The notes: generated from the letters alone by a model not told the origin. DNA of 64,000 nt from Chitinophaga sp. CF418 (GCF_900142925.1 NZ_FRCN01000008.1:62001-126000), one strand, 5' to 3'. Positions 7,951 to 17,726 are shown, counted from the stretch's first letter. Numbers and translations: made by a program.

Positions 7951-8495
7951 GATATATAAAAAAAAACGGCCAACCATGAATGGAAAGCCGGTCTTTCATC
8001 CATTGTTTGTTAACCCCAGTTATCGAATCCTATTTGGTATCTGGTAACTGGGGCTACCCTCACAAGGATTGTTAATGCAATATTAAGACTTTGTTAATTA
8101 GAAAGTTGTTAATCCTTGGTTAACGAAAATTTATTCTTGCATCATCTTCATAATACGAGCTGACACGTTTGTTGGATAGTGGAAATCCCTGGTAAATGAC
8201 TGCGTGATTATGCATGATGGTTTTTTGCCAGATTCACAGCATTTTTTCACTTTTTCCATTTATTACGACTAACGGTTCCCGCAATCGTCAATACATTCTT
8301 AGTTTGATTTTTCAGCTCAGGCAAATCATCGTTTTTGCGTAAATAATGTTCGGAAAAACGTAAAAACTTACAATACACTGACAGAACAAAGGACATATCC
8401 GGGTTATAAAATGTACATATCTGTTGTACTGCAGCCATATTGGCCTTTACAGCATGGCTTTCCGGCCCCTGGATAGTCATCTCCGCGGCATCCTG
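7951..8495. other. Non-coding gap between repeats and the ThuA gene
   Basis: No convincing gene was found. The gap holds a 9-bp inverted repeat (CCCCAGTTA at 8014-8022, TAACTGGGG at 8045-8053) and an AT-rich part with several GTTAA words around 8090-8130. A 77-codon frame at 8247-8480 on the minus strand has no domain signal and is not annotated. Confidence 0.5.
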
Positions 8496-9269
8496 CTACT
8501 TCCCCGCCGCCCAGAAAATGGCATTACGGAATAAAGTAAGGTAAGCCCCGTTCTCAAACAGGTCAGGTGAATGCCCCATGAAAATATAGACATTGCGGGC
8601 TTTGTAAGCTGTATTTGTCCATATAACAGGGTGATCGCCCATTTTCTTTTCAGAAGCGGGTTTATACGAGCTTTCGTCCACGCGGGCCAATACATGCACG
8701 TTGGGACGTGGGCTTCTGTCGTAGGTATACCATTCCTCCGTCTTTACATTAAACACTGCGGGTACACCTTTCAGCACAGGATGCGCAGCATCTTCCACAT
8801 GTACATCCCCTGCCGCAAAATCAGCGATGTAATCTTTGAAGCGGATCTTTCCCATAAATTCATAAAACCAGGGCCATAAGCCATATCCGTCAAACTCTCC
8901 CAGCAATGTGGCATGATGAAATCCTATCCAGCCACCCTTTCCCTCAGATATATACTGTTCAAATGCTTTCACCGCCGCTGGCTTCCAGGCATAGGGAGGA
9001 TAGTCCAGCTGGATGAACAACTGATATTGCGCCAGGAAAGCACTATCTATCTTATCACTGTTATTAATGTAATCAATGGCAAAGCCACTGTCGGCCGCCA
9101 GCTTGTCCAGCCATCCCTTTGCGGCCTTTGAATAAGCAATATGATGCCCACCGTTTTCCGCCAGTGCCAGCACACGGAAACGGGGTTTAACGGGTTGCAT
9201 GGCCAGCAAAGAACACAGGACGGCCATAACGGGAATGAAGAGGATCTTCCGGAAAACAGGTTGAAACAT
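8496..9269 (-). CDS. Secreted ThuA-domain protein
   Basis: After a signal peptide (MFQPVFRKILFIPVMAVLCS...) the protein has a ThuA-like, glutamine-amidotransferase-type fold: a start strand FRVLALAENGGHH, GGWIGFHHAT, a middle region DVHVEDAAHPVLKG, and VIWTNTAYKARNVYIFMGH near the end. ThuA proteins are linked to sugar metabolism in Bacteroidetes, but the activity is not settled. The frame is open to 9338; the ATG at 9269 is chosen because it puts the signal peptide at the N-terminus. It stands alone. Confidence 0.85.
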   Translation of the reverse strand: MFQPVFRKILFIPVMAVLCSLLAMQPVKPRFRVLALAENGGHHIAYSKAAKGWLDKLAADSGFAIDYINNSDKIDSAFLAQYQLFIQLDYPPYAWKPAAVKAFEQYISEGKGGWIGFHHATLLGEFDGYGLWPWFYEFMGKIRFKDYIADFAAGDVHVEDAAHPVLKGVPAVFNVKTEEWYTYDRSPRPNVHVLARVDESSYKPASEKKMGDHPVIWTNTAYKARNVYIFMGHSPDLFENGAYLTLFRNAIFWAAGK

Positions 9270-9449
9270 GGTTATTGTGATGAATGTGATCTTTACAAAA
9301 TAACACATCCGGCCCAATAATGCTATACCCGCGAGCATATCCTCATACGCTGTTTAGCGCCTTCATCCGGCGGAACATATCTCAGGCCTGCCAATTGGGG
9401 CATAATTTTTGGGCTCCTTGATTATTACAATCATAAAAAAGGTTTACAA

Positions 9450-9797
9450 ATGCCTACTTCAAAACAAACAACAGCAAAGCAAACAGCAAAAAGCACTACA
9501 AAGGCAGCTCCGGCTAAGGAATCTGCGGAAAAGAAACCAGCCAAAGATGCCGGTGGCAAAGGGCTCAAAGCACCGTTGACACCTAGTCCGGAGTTAGCAG
9601 CTGTTATTGGCAGCAATCCGCTGCCCAGAACTGAAATGACTAAAAAGATCTGGGATTATATTAAGGAACATAATCTGCAGGATACTCAGAACAAACGTAT
9701 GATCAATGCTGACGAGAAACTGAAGAAGGTTTTCAACGGTAAGAGTCAGATCTCAATGTTTGAACTGGCCAAGGAAATGAATCAACACGTGAAATAA
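9450..9797 (+). CDS. SWIB/MDM2-domain protein with a lysine/alanine-rich tail
   Basis: Residues 1-40 are rich in Lys, Ala and Thr, like a histone H1 tail. Residues 42-115 form a SWIB domain (LTPSPELAAVIG, EMTKKIWDYIKEHNLQD, NADEKLKKVF). SWIB proteins of this size occur in Bacteroidetes and Chlamydiae and are thought to bind DNA or chromatin-like structures; the role here is inferred. The ATG at 9450 is the only sensible start. Single gene with no operon partner. Confidence 0.88.
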   Translation: MPTSKQTTAKQTAKSTTKAAPAKESAEKKPAKDAGGKGLKAPLTPSPELAAVIGSNPLPRTEMTKKIWDYIKEHNLQDTQNKRMINADEKLKKVFNGKSQISMFELAKEMNQHVK

Positions 9798-10279
9798 TTG
9801 TCAACCCCTTATCTCATTAATACGAGGGTTCCTTGTTGTATTATGGGTTGTTACTTACACACCAGTGCAGGTAACAACCCATCAATAAGTTGTTGTTTGT
9901 ACCTCTCTTGTCGTTATACATTGCGCTTTAAGCGCCTGCCCGAATTTCCCGTTACCACTACATTATCGGGCACCCTCCTTACACAACTATTCAGGCGCCT
10001 GTCACAGACCTTCATTCCCTGTTTTTACAGCTGAGCCTATATCAATATGCGTTCCCTCTCCTGCAGTACATGGCCTGCTAAAGCATTCTATCCTACGCAT
10101 TAACATGGCGTTAACTAATTTCTAAGAAAAAAAAATTTCCTTTGTAAGCATCAACCTTATCGCGAATTATCAGCACCTTATTTGTAACACCAGAACATAA
10201 GAACCAAAGCTAAGTATCATTATCACCGTATCCTGAATCAGCGTGTAATATCTATAATTCCAACAAGCCTCAAAATATT
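9798..10279. other. Non-coding gap with a 12-bp-stem hairpin
   Basis: No credible gene is present. ATGGGTTGTTAC (9843-9854) and GTAACAACCCAT (9871-9882) form a perfect 12-bp stem with a 16-nt loop just after the SWIB gene. It lacks a T tract, so it may be an RNA-end or protein-binding element instead of a classical terminator. The rest is featureless, with an A run near 10130. Confidence 0.5.
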
Positions 10280-11197
10280 ATGAAACACAGCTATACCCCC
10301 ACGTTTACGCTTTCCATTGACTGGGAGGATTTTGGTCAGCTATTATGCAGAGATCATTGCGCCATGATCACGCAACCACTTAAAACGATTGACAGGCAAA
10401 CCAACATTATTCTCGACATTTTATCCCAGACAAACCAGAAGGCTACTTTCTTTATCCTGGGTATGCTGGCGCAATACCGCCCAGACCTGGTAATGAAGAT
10501 TGCCAGCCAGGGACACGAAATTGCCATGCATGGCCAGCATCACTTAAACATGCGGAGCCTCAGCAAAAGGGATGCGTACAAAGACCTGTCAGATTCCTAT
10601 AAACTGATCACCGATATTATAGGAGCGCCTGTCTATGGTTACCGGGCCCCCTATTTTTCTATTGATGAAAGTAATATGTATGTGCTGGAAATACTGTCTG
10701 AACTTGGGCTTATCTACGACAGCAGTATCTTCCCGATTAAGCTTAAACGGTATGGCATCGCCAATTTTAATACAAACGATATGCTGTATGAATTACCTAA
10801 TGGCAGATCAATCGTTGAACTTCCATTGACGGTAATAGAAAAGAACCGCAAGAAGATACCGGTAGCCGGTGGTGGTTATATGAGGATCTTTCCCAAGTTT
10901 TATTTAGATCGTGTTTTCAGGGAACTGAACAACAGGCAACAGAATGTAATGCTGTATCTGCATCCTTATGAATTCGACACACGGCATATCAATTGCAGGG
11001 AAAATTATCCTCCAGGCACCAGCTACTCCAAAACCAAAACTTTTCTTACCAATGTGCGCTGGAACCTGTTCAGAAGTTCCATCCTGCCTAAAATAAGTTC
11101 TTTACTTGAAAGTTATAATTTCATTACCTGTTTAAAAAAAGCTGAGAATGTCAAAAAACGTACACACAGCCCAACAGTACTGGGATGTCCGCAGTGA
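10280..11197 (+). CDS. Polysaccharide deacetylase (NodB/DUF3473 type)
   Basis: The start SIDWEDF carries the catalytic Asp and a metal Asp. QKATFFILGMLA, GHEIAMHGQHHLNM (metal His pair) and GYRAPYFSID follow, all NodB hallmarks. The C-terminal part (VAGGGYMRIFP, LYLHPYEFD) resembles the DUF3473 extension found with EPS-linked deacetylases. It probably removes N-acetyl groups from an aminosugar polymer or lipid-linked sugar. Its last 50 bp overlap the next gene in another frame. The last 20 or so residues are shaped by that overlap. Confidence 0.88.
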   Translation: MKHSYTPTFTLSIDWEDFGQLLCRDHCAMITQPLKTIDRQTNIILDILSQTNQKATFFILGMLAQYRPDLVMKIASQGHEIAMHGQHHLNMRSLSKRDAYKDLSDSYKLITDIIGAPVYGYRAPYFSIDESNMYVLEILSELGLIYDSSIFPIKLKRYGIANFNTNDMLYELPNGRSIVELPLTVIEKNRKKIPVAGGGYMRIFPKFYLDRVFRELNNRQQNVMLYLHPYEFDTRHINCRENYPPGTSYSKTKTFLTNVRWNLFRSSILPKISSLLESYNFITCLKKAENVKKRTHSPTVLGCPQ

Positions 11198-11780
11198 CTT
11201 GTTTGCCAATTATTACAAAAAACCCTCTTTCTTCGACAAACTATTCAGGCAGGCTGTTTACACACGTACGGCTGTTGCACTGAAAACAATACAGGAATAC
11301 AATCGCCCCACTGTGTTGGATATAGGTTCCGGACCGGGAGTAAACAGTGTTACCTGGCTAAAGAACTCAGATGCTTCTTTCCTGCTGGGAATTGATTTTG
11401 CAGAATCGATGAATGAATATGCAAGAAGACATGCTGCCGCTGAAGGCGTTGCCGATCGTTGCAAATTCATTGAGGGAGATTTCATGAAGCATGATCTGGA
11501 CCGCAAAACTTTTGATGTATCTGTAGCGGCAGGTGTATTGGATTATATTGAAGATGCCCGTTCATTCATCAAGAGAATGGATGCTGTTACTAACAAAGCG
11601 TTTGTCGTGTCCTGGCCAAAAAATGGGCTCAGAATGGCGCTTCGCCGGTATCGCTATACCTGTTCTGTTTATCATTACAGTGAAAAAAGCATACGGGACC
11701 TTCACGCCAGCTGTAACATTAAAAACATCGAAGTAGTAACTACCGGCGCAGGTTGGGTAACCATTGCGAGGAAAAAATAA
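11148..11780 (+). CDS. Class I SAM-dependent methyltransferase
   Basis: Motif I is VLDIGSGPGVNSV at about residues 55-67, followed by the acidic LLGIDFAESM, GDFMKHD and FDVSVAAGVLDYI. This is a small-molecule type Rossmann methyltransferase of 210 residues. The substrate is not clear. It overlaps the deacetylase by 50 bp, so the two are almost certainly co-translated, and both may act on the same saccharide. A hairpin terminator follows 16 bp after the stop. Confidence 0.85.
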   Translation: MSKNVHTAQQYWDVRSDLFANYYKKPSFFDKLFRQAVYTRTAVALKTIQEYNRPTVLDIGSGPGVNSVTWLKNSDASFLLGIDFAESMNEYARRHAAAEGVADRCKFIEGDFMKHDLDRKTFDVSVAAGVLDYIEDARSFIKRMDAVTNKAFVVSWPKNGLRMALRRYRYTCSVYHYSEKSIRDLHASCNIKNIEVVTTGAGWVTIARKK

Positions 11781-11796
11781 ATTACGTTATGCAATA

Positions 11797-11832
11797 TTAA
11801 GCCCGCCAGGTATTTGACCAGGCGGGCTTTAA
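11797..11832. terminator. Bidirectional hairpin terminator
   Basis: TTAAGCCCGCC and GGCGGGCTTTAA form a strong GC stem around a 13-nt loop, between two convergent genes. It can serve both the methyltransferase (+) and the FkbM gene (-). Confidence 0.8.
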
Positions 11833-11851
11833 TGCTATTTGCCTCAGCGTC

Positions 11852-12733
11852 TCAGATCACCTGATTCCTGAGATATACCTTATCTGCAGTTGCTAATCTG
11901 TCTTTCACAAAACTTATATCCCTGATGTAGATGGTATTAAAATCACCAAAGGTTTTGCATCTGCACAACTCCTTCTTAAACGGATCATAAGTATAAGGAA
12001 GAAATCCATATTCCAACAGCGCCTCATGATTCTTTCTGTTCTCCACACCATACCGCTCACTCAGACCGTTTAGTTCGATAATGATCGCTTTCAGACTTTC
12101 ATTCTGCAATGTATGTTTCGCGCCTCTCAACACTTCCGTTTCAAATCCCTCCACATCAATTTTTAATAGTATAGGGGAGTGATTTTCCAGTACATTGTCA
12201 AGTGTGTCTATATTGATCTCTACTGTATCTGCGGCCTCCTCTCCCACTACCACGTGATTGGTAGTATCCAGGGAGGTTGTAAAATTCACTACACCGGCAG
12301 CAGATCCCAATGCGATATTTAAGGCATGGACCCTATCCCCCATATCATTAATGCGGATATTCGCCAGCAACTTTGCATAAGTGGACGGAGCAGGTTCAAT
12401 GGCAATCGTATCCGCTTCTACATGCCCGGAAGCCAATACTGTATATCCGCCTACATTTGCCCCTACGTCAACAAAAAGGTCTCCTGACCGCAATAAGTGC
12501 AGTAAAAAGGCCATGTCATGGAATTCATGAAGACCACAATATAAATTGCCTGTAGCACCGGACATTCCCTTTTGTACAATCAATTTCGACTTTACAGTGA
12601 AGGGATAAATGACCGGATACGGCGTCAGTCTGGAGGAAATCTGCCAGCCAATAAAACGGCAGATGGTCTGGAACTTGCGATCTGTACTTAACGGATGTTT
12701 TGCCAGAAATTTTAAAGTAGTAAGAAGACTCAT
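11852..12733 (-). CDS. FkbM-family methyltransferase
   Basis: The SAM-binding core reads DLFVDVGANVGGYTVLAS, then TIAIEPAPSTYAKL and later LLKIDVEGFETEVLRGA, the signature of FkbM methyltransferases. These often O-methylate sugars of surface glycans. The ATG at 12733 gives 293 residues; an ATG at 12787 would add 18 residues with no family support. It is convergent with the upstream methyltransferase and lies downstream of the T9SS-protein gene on the same strand, with a 190-bp gap. Confidence 0.88.
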   Translation of the reverse strand: MSLLTTLKFLAKHPLSTDRKFQTICRFIGWQISSRLTPYPVIYPFTVKSKLIVQKGMSGATGNLYCGLHEFHDMAFLLHLLRSGDLFVDVGANVGGYTVLASGHVEADTIAIEPAPSTYAKLLANIRINDMGDRVHALNIALGSAAGVVNFTTSLDTTNHVVVGEEAADTVEINIDTLDNVLENHSPILLKIDVEGFETEVLRGAKHTLQNESLKAIIIELNGLSERYGVENRKNHEALLEYGFLPYTYDPFKKELCRCKTFGDFNTIYIRDISFVKDRLATADKVYLRNQVI

Positions 12734-12919
12734 GGGATTGGTTTCTAATATGGAATTTAAACGGGGTAAAAAGACAAAATATAACAATCCTCTCGCGTGG
12801 TTTACGTATCAGAAGATATTCCTTAATTTCTGAGAAAAATTTGCATTCCTACTTCAAACTACGATAAATTTCCGAACCGGAAAACTTTTTTCCAGCCCGG
12901 AAATACTTCCGTTCAGTGC

Positions 12920-14554
12920 CTATCTGATCAATACAAGCGTACCCTGTTGCTTTACCGCTTGCTTCTTACTATCAGTATACGTCAGCGCCCACACATAACT
13001 GCCTGCCGGTAAAAAGCTCCCTTTCTGTGCACCATCCCAGCCTGTCTCCGGATCATTTGTTTCAAATATAAGATTCCCCCATCGTCCGTAAACAGCCAGT
13101 CTGAATGCTGTTACCGCATCATTTACCTTCACCCTGAACACATCATTGACCCCATCTCTGTTCGGACTAAAAGCAGTGGGAATATACACGGCGCAATCCC
13201 TCGATTCCATTGCAATACCGGCCTGACCTTCCACTGTGCAGCCATGACTGTCAGATATTGTAAAATTATACCAGCCTGCTCCCAGTTGGTGCAGTGTACT
13301 GTCGGATTGCGTAATATTCCTTGCAGGAATACTATACACATAAGGAGGTGTTCCACCTGTAGCCGTCAGGATGATCCGGCCGTCCTGCACGCTGCTGCAG
13401 CTGGTATTCTTTATCGAAATCTCTTGCAGGGAAAGTGCGGGGGGCTCAGTAATGCGGATATCTTCTATCCTGTTGTAACAGCCATTCTCATCTTCTACTT
13501 TCATAGTATAATTGCCTGCCCGCAAATGATAAAATACAGGTGTGCTGACGCTCTGCTCAGCGTTGTTCAGATAATAACGGTATGGCGGCTGTCCGCCCGT
13601 TGTATGGATCTGCAAACGGTTCTGATCATCTCCATTGCATAAAGCGCCCGTCGCCGTAAAGGAACTTGTCAGATCGGACTCCGCTATTTGCACTTTTCCT
13701 GAGATCTTCAGACCATTTTTTGCCGTTACCTTCACCTGGTACTCCCCGGCAGCAAGATGTGACAGCTGATTGGTCGTTTCCCCGCCCGGCAGCCACTCAT
13801 ATGTAAAAGGCCCTGTCCCGGCAGTTACCTTCACTGATATATTCCCTGTATTGCCACCCTTACAGGTATTCGTTGCGGCAATAGTAATCTGTGGCCCCTC
13901 TGTCAATTGTGGAGATAAATTATCTATCAGCGCCACCACTCCATACTTACTATTACATTGCGCGGAAGATACCGTGGCGTAAATAGCCAGGTATTTGTAA
14001 TCTGCCGACGGATTCAGATTAGCTGAATAACGCTTCCATGCGGTATGATAGAACTCGCGGGAATTCCATAACAGCTCAGCTGTATCTCCGGGCGCATTTC
14101 CCCCGTAAACCGAGACGTTACCATAACATCCTTTGTAAACATAAGCAGCATAATAAGCAAAATCGAATGACATATTATAAGACCTGCCTCCCCGCATTAC
14201 AGTTGTCAGTGCCTGCGCAATACCTTCCAGATAGCCGGGTCCGCTGTGCAAGCCTACATAAGACTTACCATCTGTGGGCGGCACATATACTTTATACATA
14301 CCCGGTTGCACATCCGGTGTCTGTGCGGCAATGACCCAGCCCGCGGGCGCTTTATTATCCTTGGGCTTATCTTCCAGCGAAGGATTGACCAGTGGTATAT
14401 CCTGTGCTGCAACAGGACGGACTGACACGCCGGCAATAAATAAACAAAAGAGAAACTTCAGGCCGGTACAGGTTATTTGAGTTCCTCCAACAAGGAATGA
14501 GTTACGTCTGCGCACGGCTTCCCATCGCCGGGACAGACGGACAATGATTTTCAT
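12920..14554 (-). CDS. Surface/secreted protein with SprB-like repeats and a gliding-motility (T9SS type B) C-terminal domain
   Basis: A signal peptide ends near PVAAQD (about residue 51). Residues 52-220 are a jelly-roll-like domain (PLVNPSLED...GYLEGIAQALTT, KRYSANLNPS). Three SprB-type repeats follow, each with an (A/T)GG..PPY.Y or GPFTYEW core and a closing AGEY/AGNY/AGWY strand. The last 90 residues (YIPTAFSPNRDGVNDVF, VYGRWGNLIFET, GWDGA) are the CHU_C domain, which directs export by the type IX secretion system. The role is probably adhesion or sugar binding at the surface. It stands alone on the minus strand. Confidence 0.9.
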   Translation of the reverse strand: MKIIVRLSRRWEAVRRRNSFLVGGTQITCTGLKFLFCLFIAGVSVRPVAAQDIPLVNPSLEDKPKDNKAPAGWVIAAQTPDVQPGMYKVYVPPTDGKSYVGLHSGPGYLEGIAQALTTVMRGGRSYNMSFDFAYYAAYVYKGCYGNVSVYGGNAPGDTAELLWNSREFYHTAWKRYSANLNPSADYKYLAIYATVSSAQCNSKYGVVALIDNLSPQLTEGPQITIAATNTCKGGNTGNISVKVTAGTGPFTYEWLPGGETTNQLSHLAAGEYQVKVTAKNGLKISGKVQIAESDLTSSFTATGALCNGDDQNRLQIHTTGGQPPYRYYLNNAEQSVSTPVFYHLRAGNYTMKVEDENGCYNRIEDIRITEPPALSLQEISIKNTSCSSVQDGRIILTATGGTPPYVYSIPARNITQSDSTLHQLGAGWYNFTISDSHGCTVEGQAGIAMESRDCAVYIPTAFSPNRDGVNDVFRVKVNDAVTAFRLAVYGRWGNLIFETNDPETGWDGAQKGSFLPAGSYVWALTYTDSKKQAVKQQGTLVLIR

Positions 14555-14731
14555 AGGTTCATAGGATAGGTCTCTTACTACTTCACATCCATAGTAAGAA
14601 GGATTAATTAGTCTGGAACAATCGTATTAATCAAATATACAAAAGTTATTATATAACTCTTTCCCCAGACAATTAATATTTTAAATTTTACAATACATGA
14701 ACAATGGAGTCTCAGCTTCTTTTGGGAGGCA

Positions 14732-16495
14732 TCACCAGTCATTACCTGCCACTGTGGCCCTGGAAAGAATAGAATTGGCCGGTAGGGAATAGAGGAGGTC
14801 GCTCTTTAATGATTGCAGTAATTCCAGTCTTTGCCTGCCTTCCGGAGAGTTCCCTCTCCCTTGCTGATATTTCTTATACGCTACCACAGACAACCTGTAG
14901 ACAGTCCACATCTGGGTCAACCTGGTCACCAGCTGTTTTTGCTGATCTGTTTCTGCCAGTTTATAAGCGTCGGCAAGCAATTTATCGGATTGAGTAAGGT
15001 AATCATCCGGCACTGACTGTAAATAAGACGGATTAAAGAAAGTGATCCTGCTTTTGGTGTCGGAGTTACCACCATTGGCGAATACGTCCTGCGACCAGAA
15101 CTTTTCCCATATTGCATAATAAGCCTTCAGCTTAGGGCCGCCCTGTTTGCCGGCAGCATTCCTGCACCAGTCGTCCAGCAGCGCGTCTACATCCTGGTTA
15201 GGATTCCATAACAACTTTCCTATTATCCAGCCTTTAGGCCCCTCTCCCCAATTCGGGTACAGCTCACCGTAATAGTACTTTACTTTGTGTGCGCTACCCC
15301 ATGCGAGGTATTCTTTCATAGAATGAAACAAAACCCTCGGCAGCAGATATGTAAGACCATAAATATAGTCATACCAACCCAGTGACTCCGCTGCCTGCGC
15401 CCAACGCTGTGTTAAATCCTGATCCGTCTGTCTCAGTGCCCTGGCGCCCCAGCGCGCCCTTTCATAAGCAATAAAAGGAATGATATCCTTATCAACTTTT
15501 TTATCTGAAGGAGGTTCTGCTACCGACGTATATGCGAGTACGGGGTATTTTTTCCCGGGATATACCTTCCTGACCTTACTCACCACATCATTTGCCCAGG
15601 CATAATACCCGTCGGAAAAATTAGTAAAACCCATCACATTCTTCTGTCCCAGGCCCCGGGCATTGGAATTGCCTGATTCATTGAAATTGCCGGAATCGTT
15701 AATGCCGAGGGAATAATTCGTCGCATCCTTATGCTGATCAAACCAATTGATAATTTCTTTTGACGCGGCATCCGCAATACCGGCGGCACCAAAATCAGGC
15801 TGCCAGGATTGGTCGCTATTGGTTGTAGGTAAAACCTTCTTTCCCTTTACCATCGGATAAAATTCAGGATGGGACCTGGAAAACTTCTCCGGCGGAAACA
15901 GGTTCTTCAGGTTATGCGAGGCATCTAACCTGCTTCTCAGCCTGTTGAACCTACCCCATTGATTCATCGGAACAGTATTTTTATCTATCCAGATGGGAGA
16001 AATTGCGCGCGACAAAAAGACGGGGTTTTCGACAATCTTAACAGCAGGGATCTGCAGTGTATTCAGTTTAGGTATCACCGTTCCCAGATCCGTTGGCAGC
16101 AACCATCTTACGCCTACGAATCTTTCCAGGAAATCATATACCCCAAATTCTGTCCCCCAGTCACTGCCACCAAGGATAACAAAATTATTCCCATCAACTG
16201 ATTGCAGAAGGAAACCATCGTCATCCAGGTCAACATTACCGATGCGGGTATAAGCACCTTTACCAATATACAGATTGGAAGTTCCCTGCCCCGGGTTTCT
16301 GATAGGCAGGGTAGCGCCGGTACTTTTTTGCAGATACTGCTGTAGCGTCTTCGCCGCAGTCCGCACCTGGTCGCTGGCGTCTTTTGCCACAACGATCCCA
16401 GATACGGCCACATTGTTTTTTACAAGAATAAGCCCCTGTGCGCAGCTCATAAAAGCGCCTGACAATACTGCCAGTAATAAAAATGCTTTTTTCAT
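14732..16495 (-). CDS. DUF4838-domain protein, exported, glycoside-hydrolase-like
   Basis: The first 20 residues are a signal peptide ending FMSCAQG; the Cys could make it a lipoprotein. Residues 25-120 resemble the alpha-glucuronidase-type N-terminal domain that often precedes catalytic barrels (ILGGSDWGTEFGVYDFL, GVRWLLPTDLGTV). The main part matches DUF4838 (SHPEFYPMVKGK, SLGINDSGNF, YYYGELYPNWGEG). An enzymatic role on polysaccharides is likely but unproven. The ATG at 16495 places the signal peptide correctly; the frame is open 12 codons further. It lies 52 bp after the EPS aminotransferase and may be read through from it. Confidence 0.82.
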   Translation of the reverse strand: MKKAFLLLAVLSGAFMSCAQGLILVKNNVAVSGIVVAKDASDQVRTAAKTLQQYLQKSTGATLPIRNPGQGTSNLYIGKGAYTRIGNVDLDDDGFLLQSVDGNNFVILGGSDWGTEFGVYDFLERFVGVRWLLPTDLGTVIPKLNTLQIPAVKIVENPVFLSRAISPIWIDKNTVPMNQWGRFNRLRSRLDASHNLKNLFPPEKFSRSHPEFYPMVKGKKVLPTTNSDQSWQPDFGAAGIADAASKEIINWFDQHKDATNYSLGINDSGNFNESGNSNARGLGQKNVMGFTNFSDGYYAWANDVVSKVRKVYPGKKYPVLAYTSVAEPPSDKKVDKDIIPFIAYERARWGARALRQTDQDLTQRWAQAAESLGWYDYIYGLTYLLPRVLFHSMKEYLAWGSAHKVKYYYGELYPNWGEGPKGWIIGKLLWNPNQDVDALLDDWCRNAAGKQGGPKLKAYYAIWEKFWSQDVFANGGNSDTKSRITFFNPSYLQSVPDDYLTQSDKLLADAYKLAETDQQKQLVTRLTQMWTVYRLSVVAYKKYQQGRGNSPEGRQRLELLQSLKSDLLYSLPANSILSRATVAGNDW

Positions 16496-16547
16496 GTTCA
16501 CGTTTTTTTTACGCAACCACATCTTTATCATACCGGCATCTATCCGC

Positions 16548-17726
16548 CTATACCTTCTGCGGCTGCATTACTTCATTGAATACATTAATTACCCTGTTCA
16601 GGTCATTCTGAGTAAGGTTTGATCCGCTGGGCAAACAAAGCCCCTGGTCAAACAGTCTTTCTGAGGTCCCGTTCGTATAAGCAGGTGCGGTTTCAAATAC
16701 CGGCTGCAGGTGCATCGGTTTCCACAGTGGTCTTGACTCAATATTCTCCTTTTCCAACGCAATTCTCAGTTCCTCCCTGGTCACACCGTTACTTTCGGCA
16801 GGATTGACCAGTATTGTAGTCAGCCACCTGTTGGAATAAAATCCTTCCGGTTCCATAACAAAAGTAATGCCCGGAAAATCAGATAGTTGGTTTAAGTAAT
16901 ATTCATGATTAGCTCTTCTTTGCGCTACCCGCTCGCTGAGCACTTCCATCTGCCCCCTGCCGATGCCTGCGCATACATTACTCATCCGGTAATTGTATCC
17001 TATCTGGCTATGCTGGTAATGTGGTGCGGCATCCTTGGCCTGTGTGGACAGGAACCTGGCCTTTTTGATAAGTTCTTCATCATCTCCTGTAAGCGCTCCA
17101 CCACCACTGGTGGTGATGATCTTATTGCCGTTAAAACTGAGTATCCCTAAGCGGCCGAATGTGCCACAGGCTTTCCCCTGGAAAGAAGCACCCAGCGCTT
17201 CCGCTGCATCTTCCACCACCGGGATGTCGTATGCAGCTGCAATGGCCAGTATTTCGTCCATTTTTACAGGCATACCGTATAAGTGTACAGGAATGATCGC
17301 CTTAGGCTTTTTACCGTTGGCAATCCTGTCTTTAATGGCTTCTTCCAGCAGTGCAGGGTCCATTCCCCAGGTATCTTCCTCACTGTCTACAAACACAGGT
17401 ATGGCCCCCTGATAAACAATAGGATTGGCGGAAGCAGCAAATGTCATGCTCTGGCAGATCACTTCATCCCCTCTTTCCACGCCCAGTAAAATAAGTGCCA
17501 GGTGTAAAGCCGCTGTCCCGGAAGATAATGCCGCCACATGACCTGCACCTGTATAAGCTGCCAGATCGCGTTCAAACCCGTCCACATGAGGTCCTAAAGG
17601 GGCTATCCAGTTGGTTCTAAAAGCCTCCTGTACATATTCGAGTTCCTTATTTCCCATATGGGGAGATGAAAGCCAGATTTTTGTATTCACAAGTGTAATG
17701 TTTAAAGTCTTCGTATCGTTTTTCAA
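16548..17726 (-). CDS. DegT/DnrJ/EryC1-family sugar aminotransferase
   Basis: A PLP enzyme: SSGTAALHLAL, VVEDAAEALGA (Asp for the PLP nitrogen), and the Schiff-base Lys in SFNGNKIITTSGGG. It is closest in style to PglE/LegC enzymes, which convert UDP-4-keto sugars to 4-amino sugars. It is the last gene of the EPS block and next to a PglC-like transferase; a 4,6-dehydratase of the PglF type is at the other end of the block. There is no ATG before the conserved N-terminus (KIWLSSPHMG). The start must be TTG at 17726, directly after the upstream stop, or a GTG 13 codons in. Confidence 0.9.
   Translation of the reverse strand: MKNDTKTLNITLVNTKIWLSSPHMGNKELEYVQEAFRTNWIAPLGPHVDGFERDLAAYTGAGHVAALSSGTAALHLALILLGVERGDEVICQSMTFAASANPIVYQGAIPVFVDSEEDTWGMDPALLEEAIKDRIANGKKPKAIIPVHLYGMPVKMDEILAIAAAYDIPVVEDAAEALGASFQGKACGTFGRLGILSFNGNKIITTSGGGALTGDDEELIKKARFLSTQAKDAAPHYQHSQIGYNYRMSNVCAGIGRGQMEVLSERVAQRRANHEYYLNQLSDFPGITFVMEPEGFYSNRWLTTILVNPAESNGVTREELRIALEKENIESRPLWKPMHLQPVFETAPAYTNGTSERLFDQGLCLPSGSNLTQNDLNRVINVFNEVMQPQKV

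Noticed and set aside
8247..8480. 77-codon frame on the minus strand after the ThuA gene
   Set aside because: No family pattern, no spaced ribosome-binding site and no conserved context; could be chance in an AT-rich gap.
9798..10034. 78-codon frame after the SWIB gene
   Set aside because: Composition is Cys/Leu-rich and random-looking, and the frame contains the 12-bp hairpin, so it is most likely non-coding.
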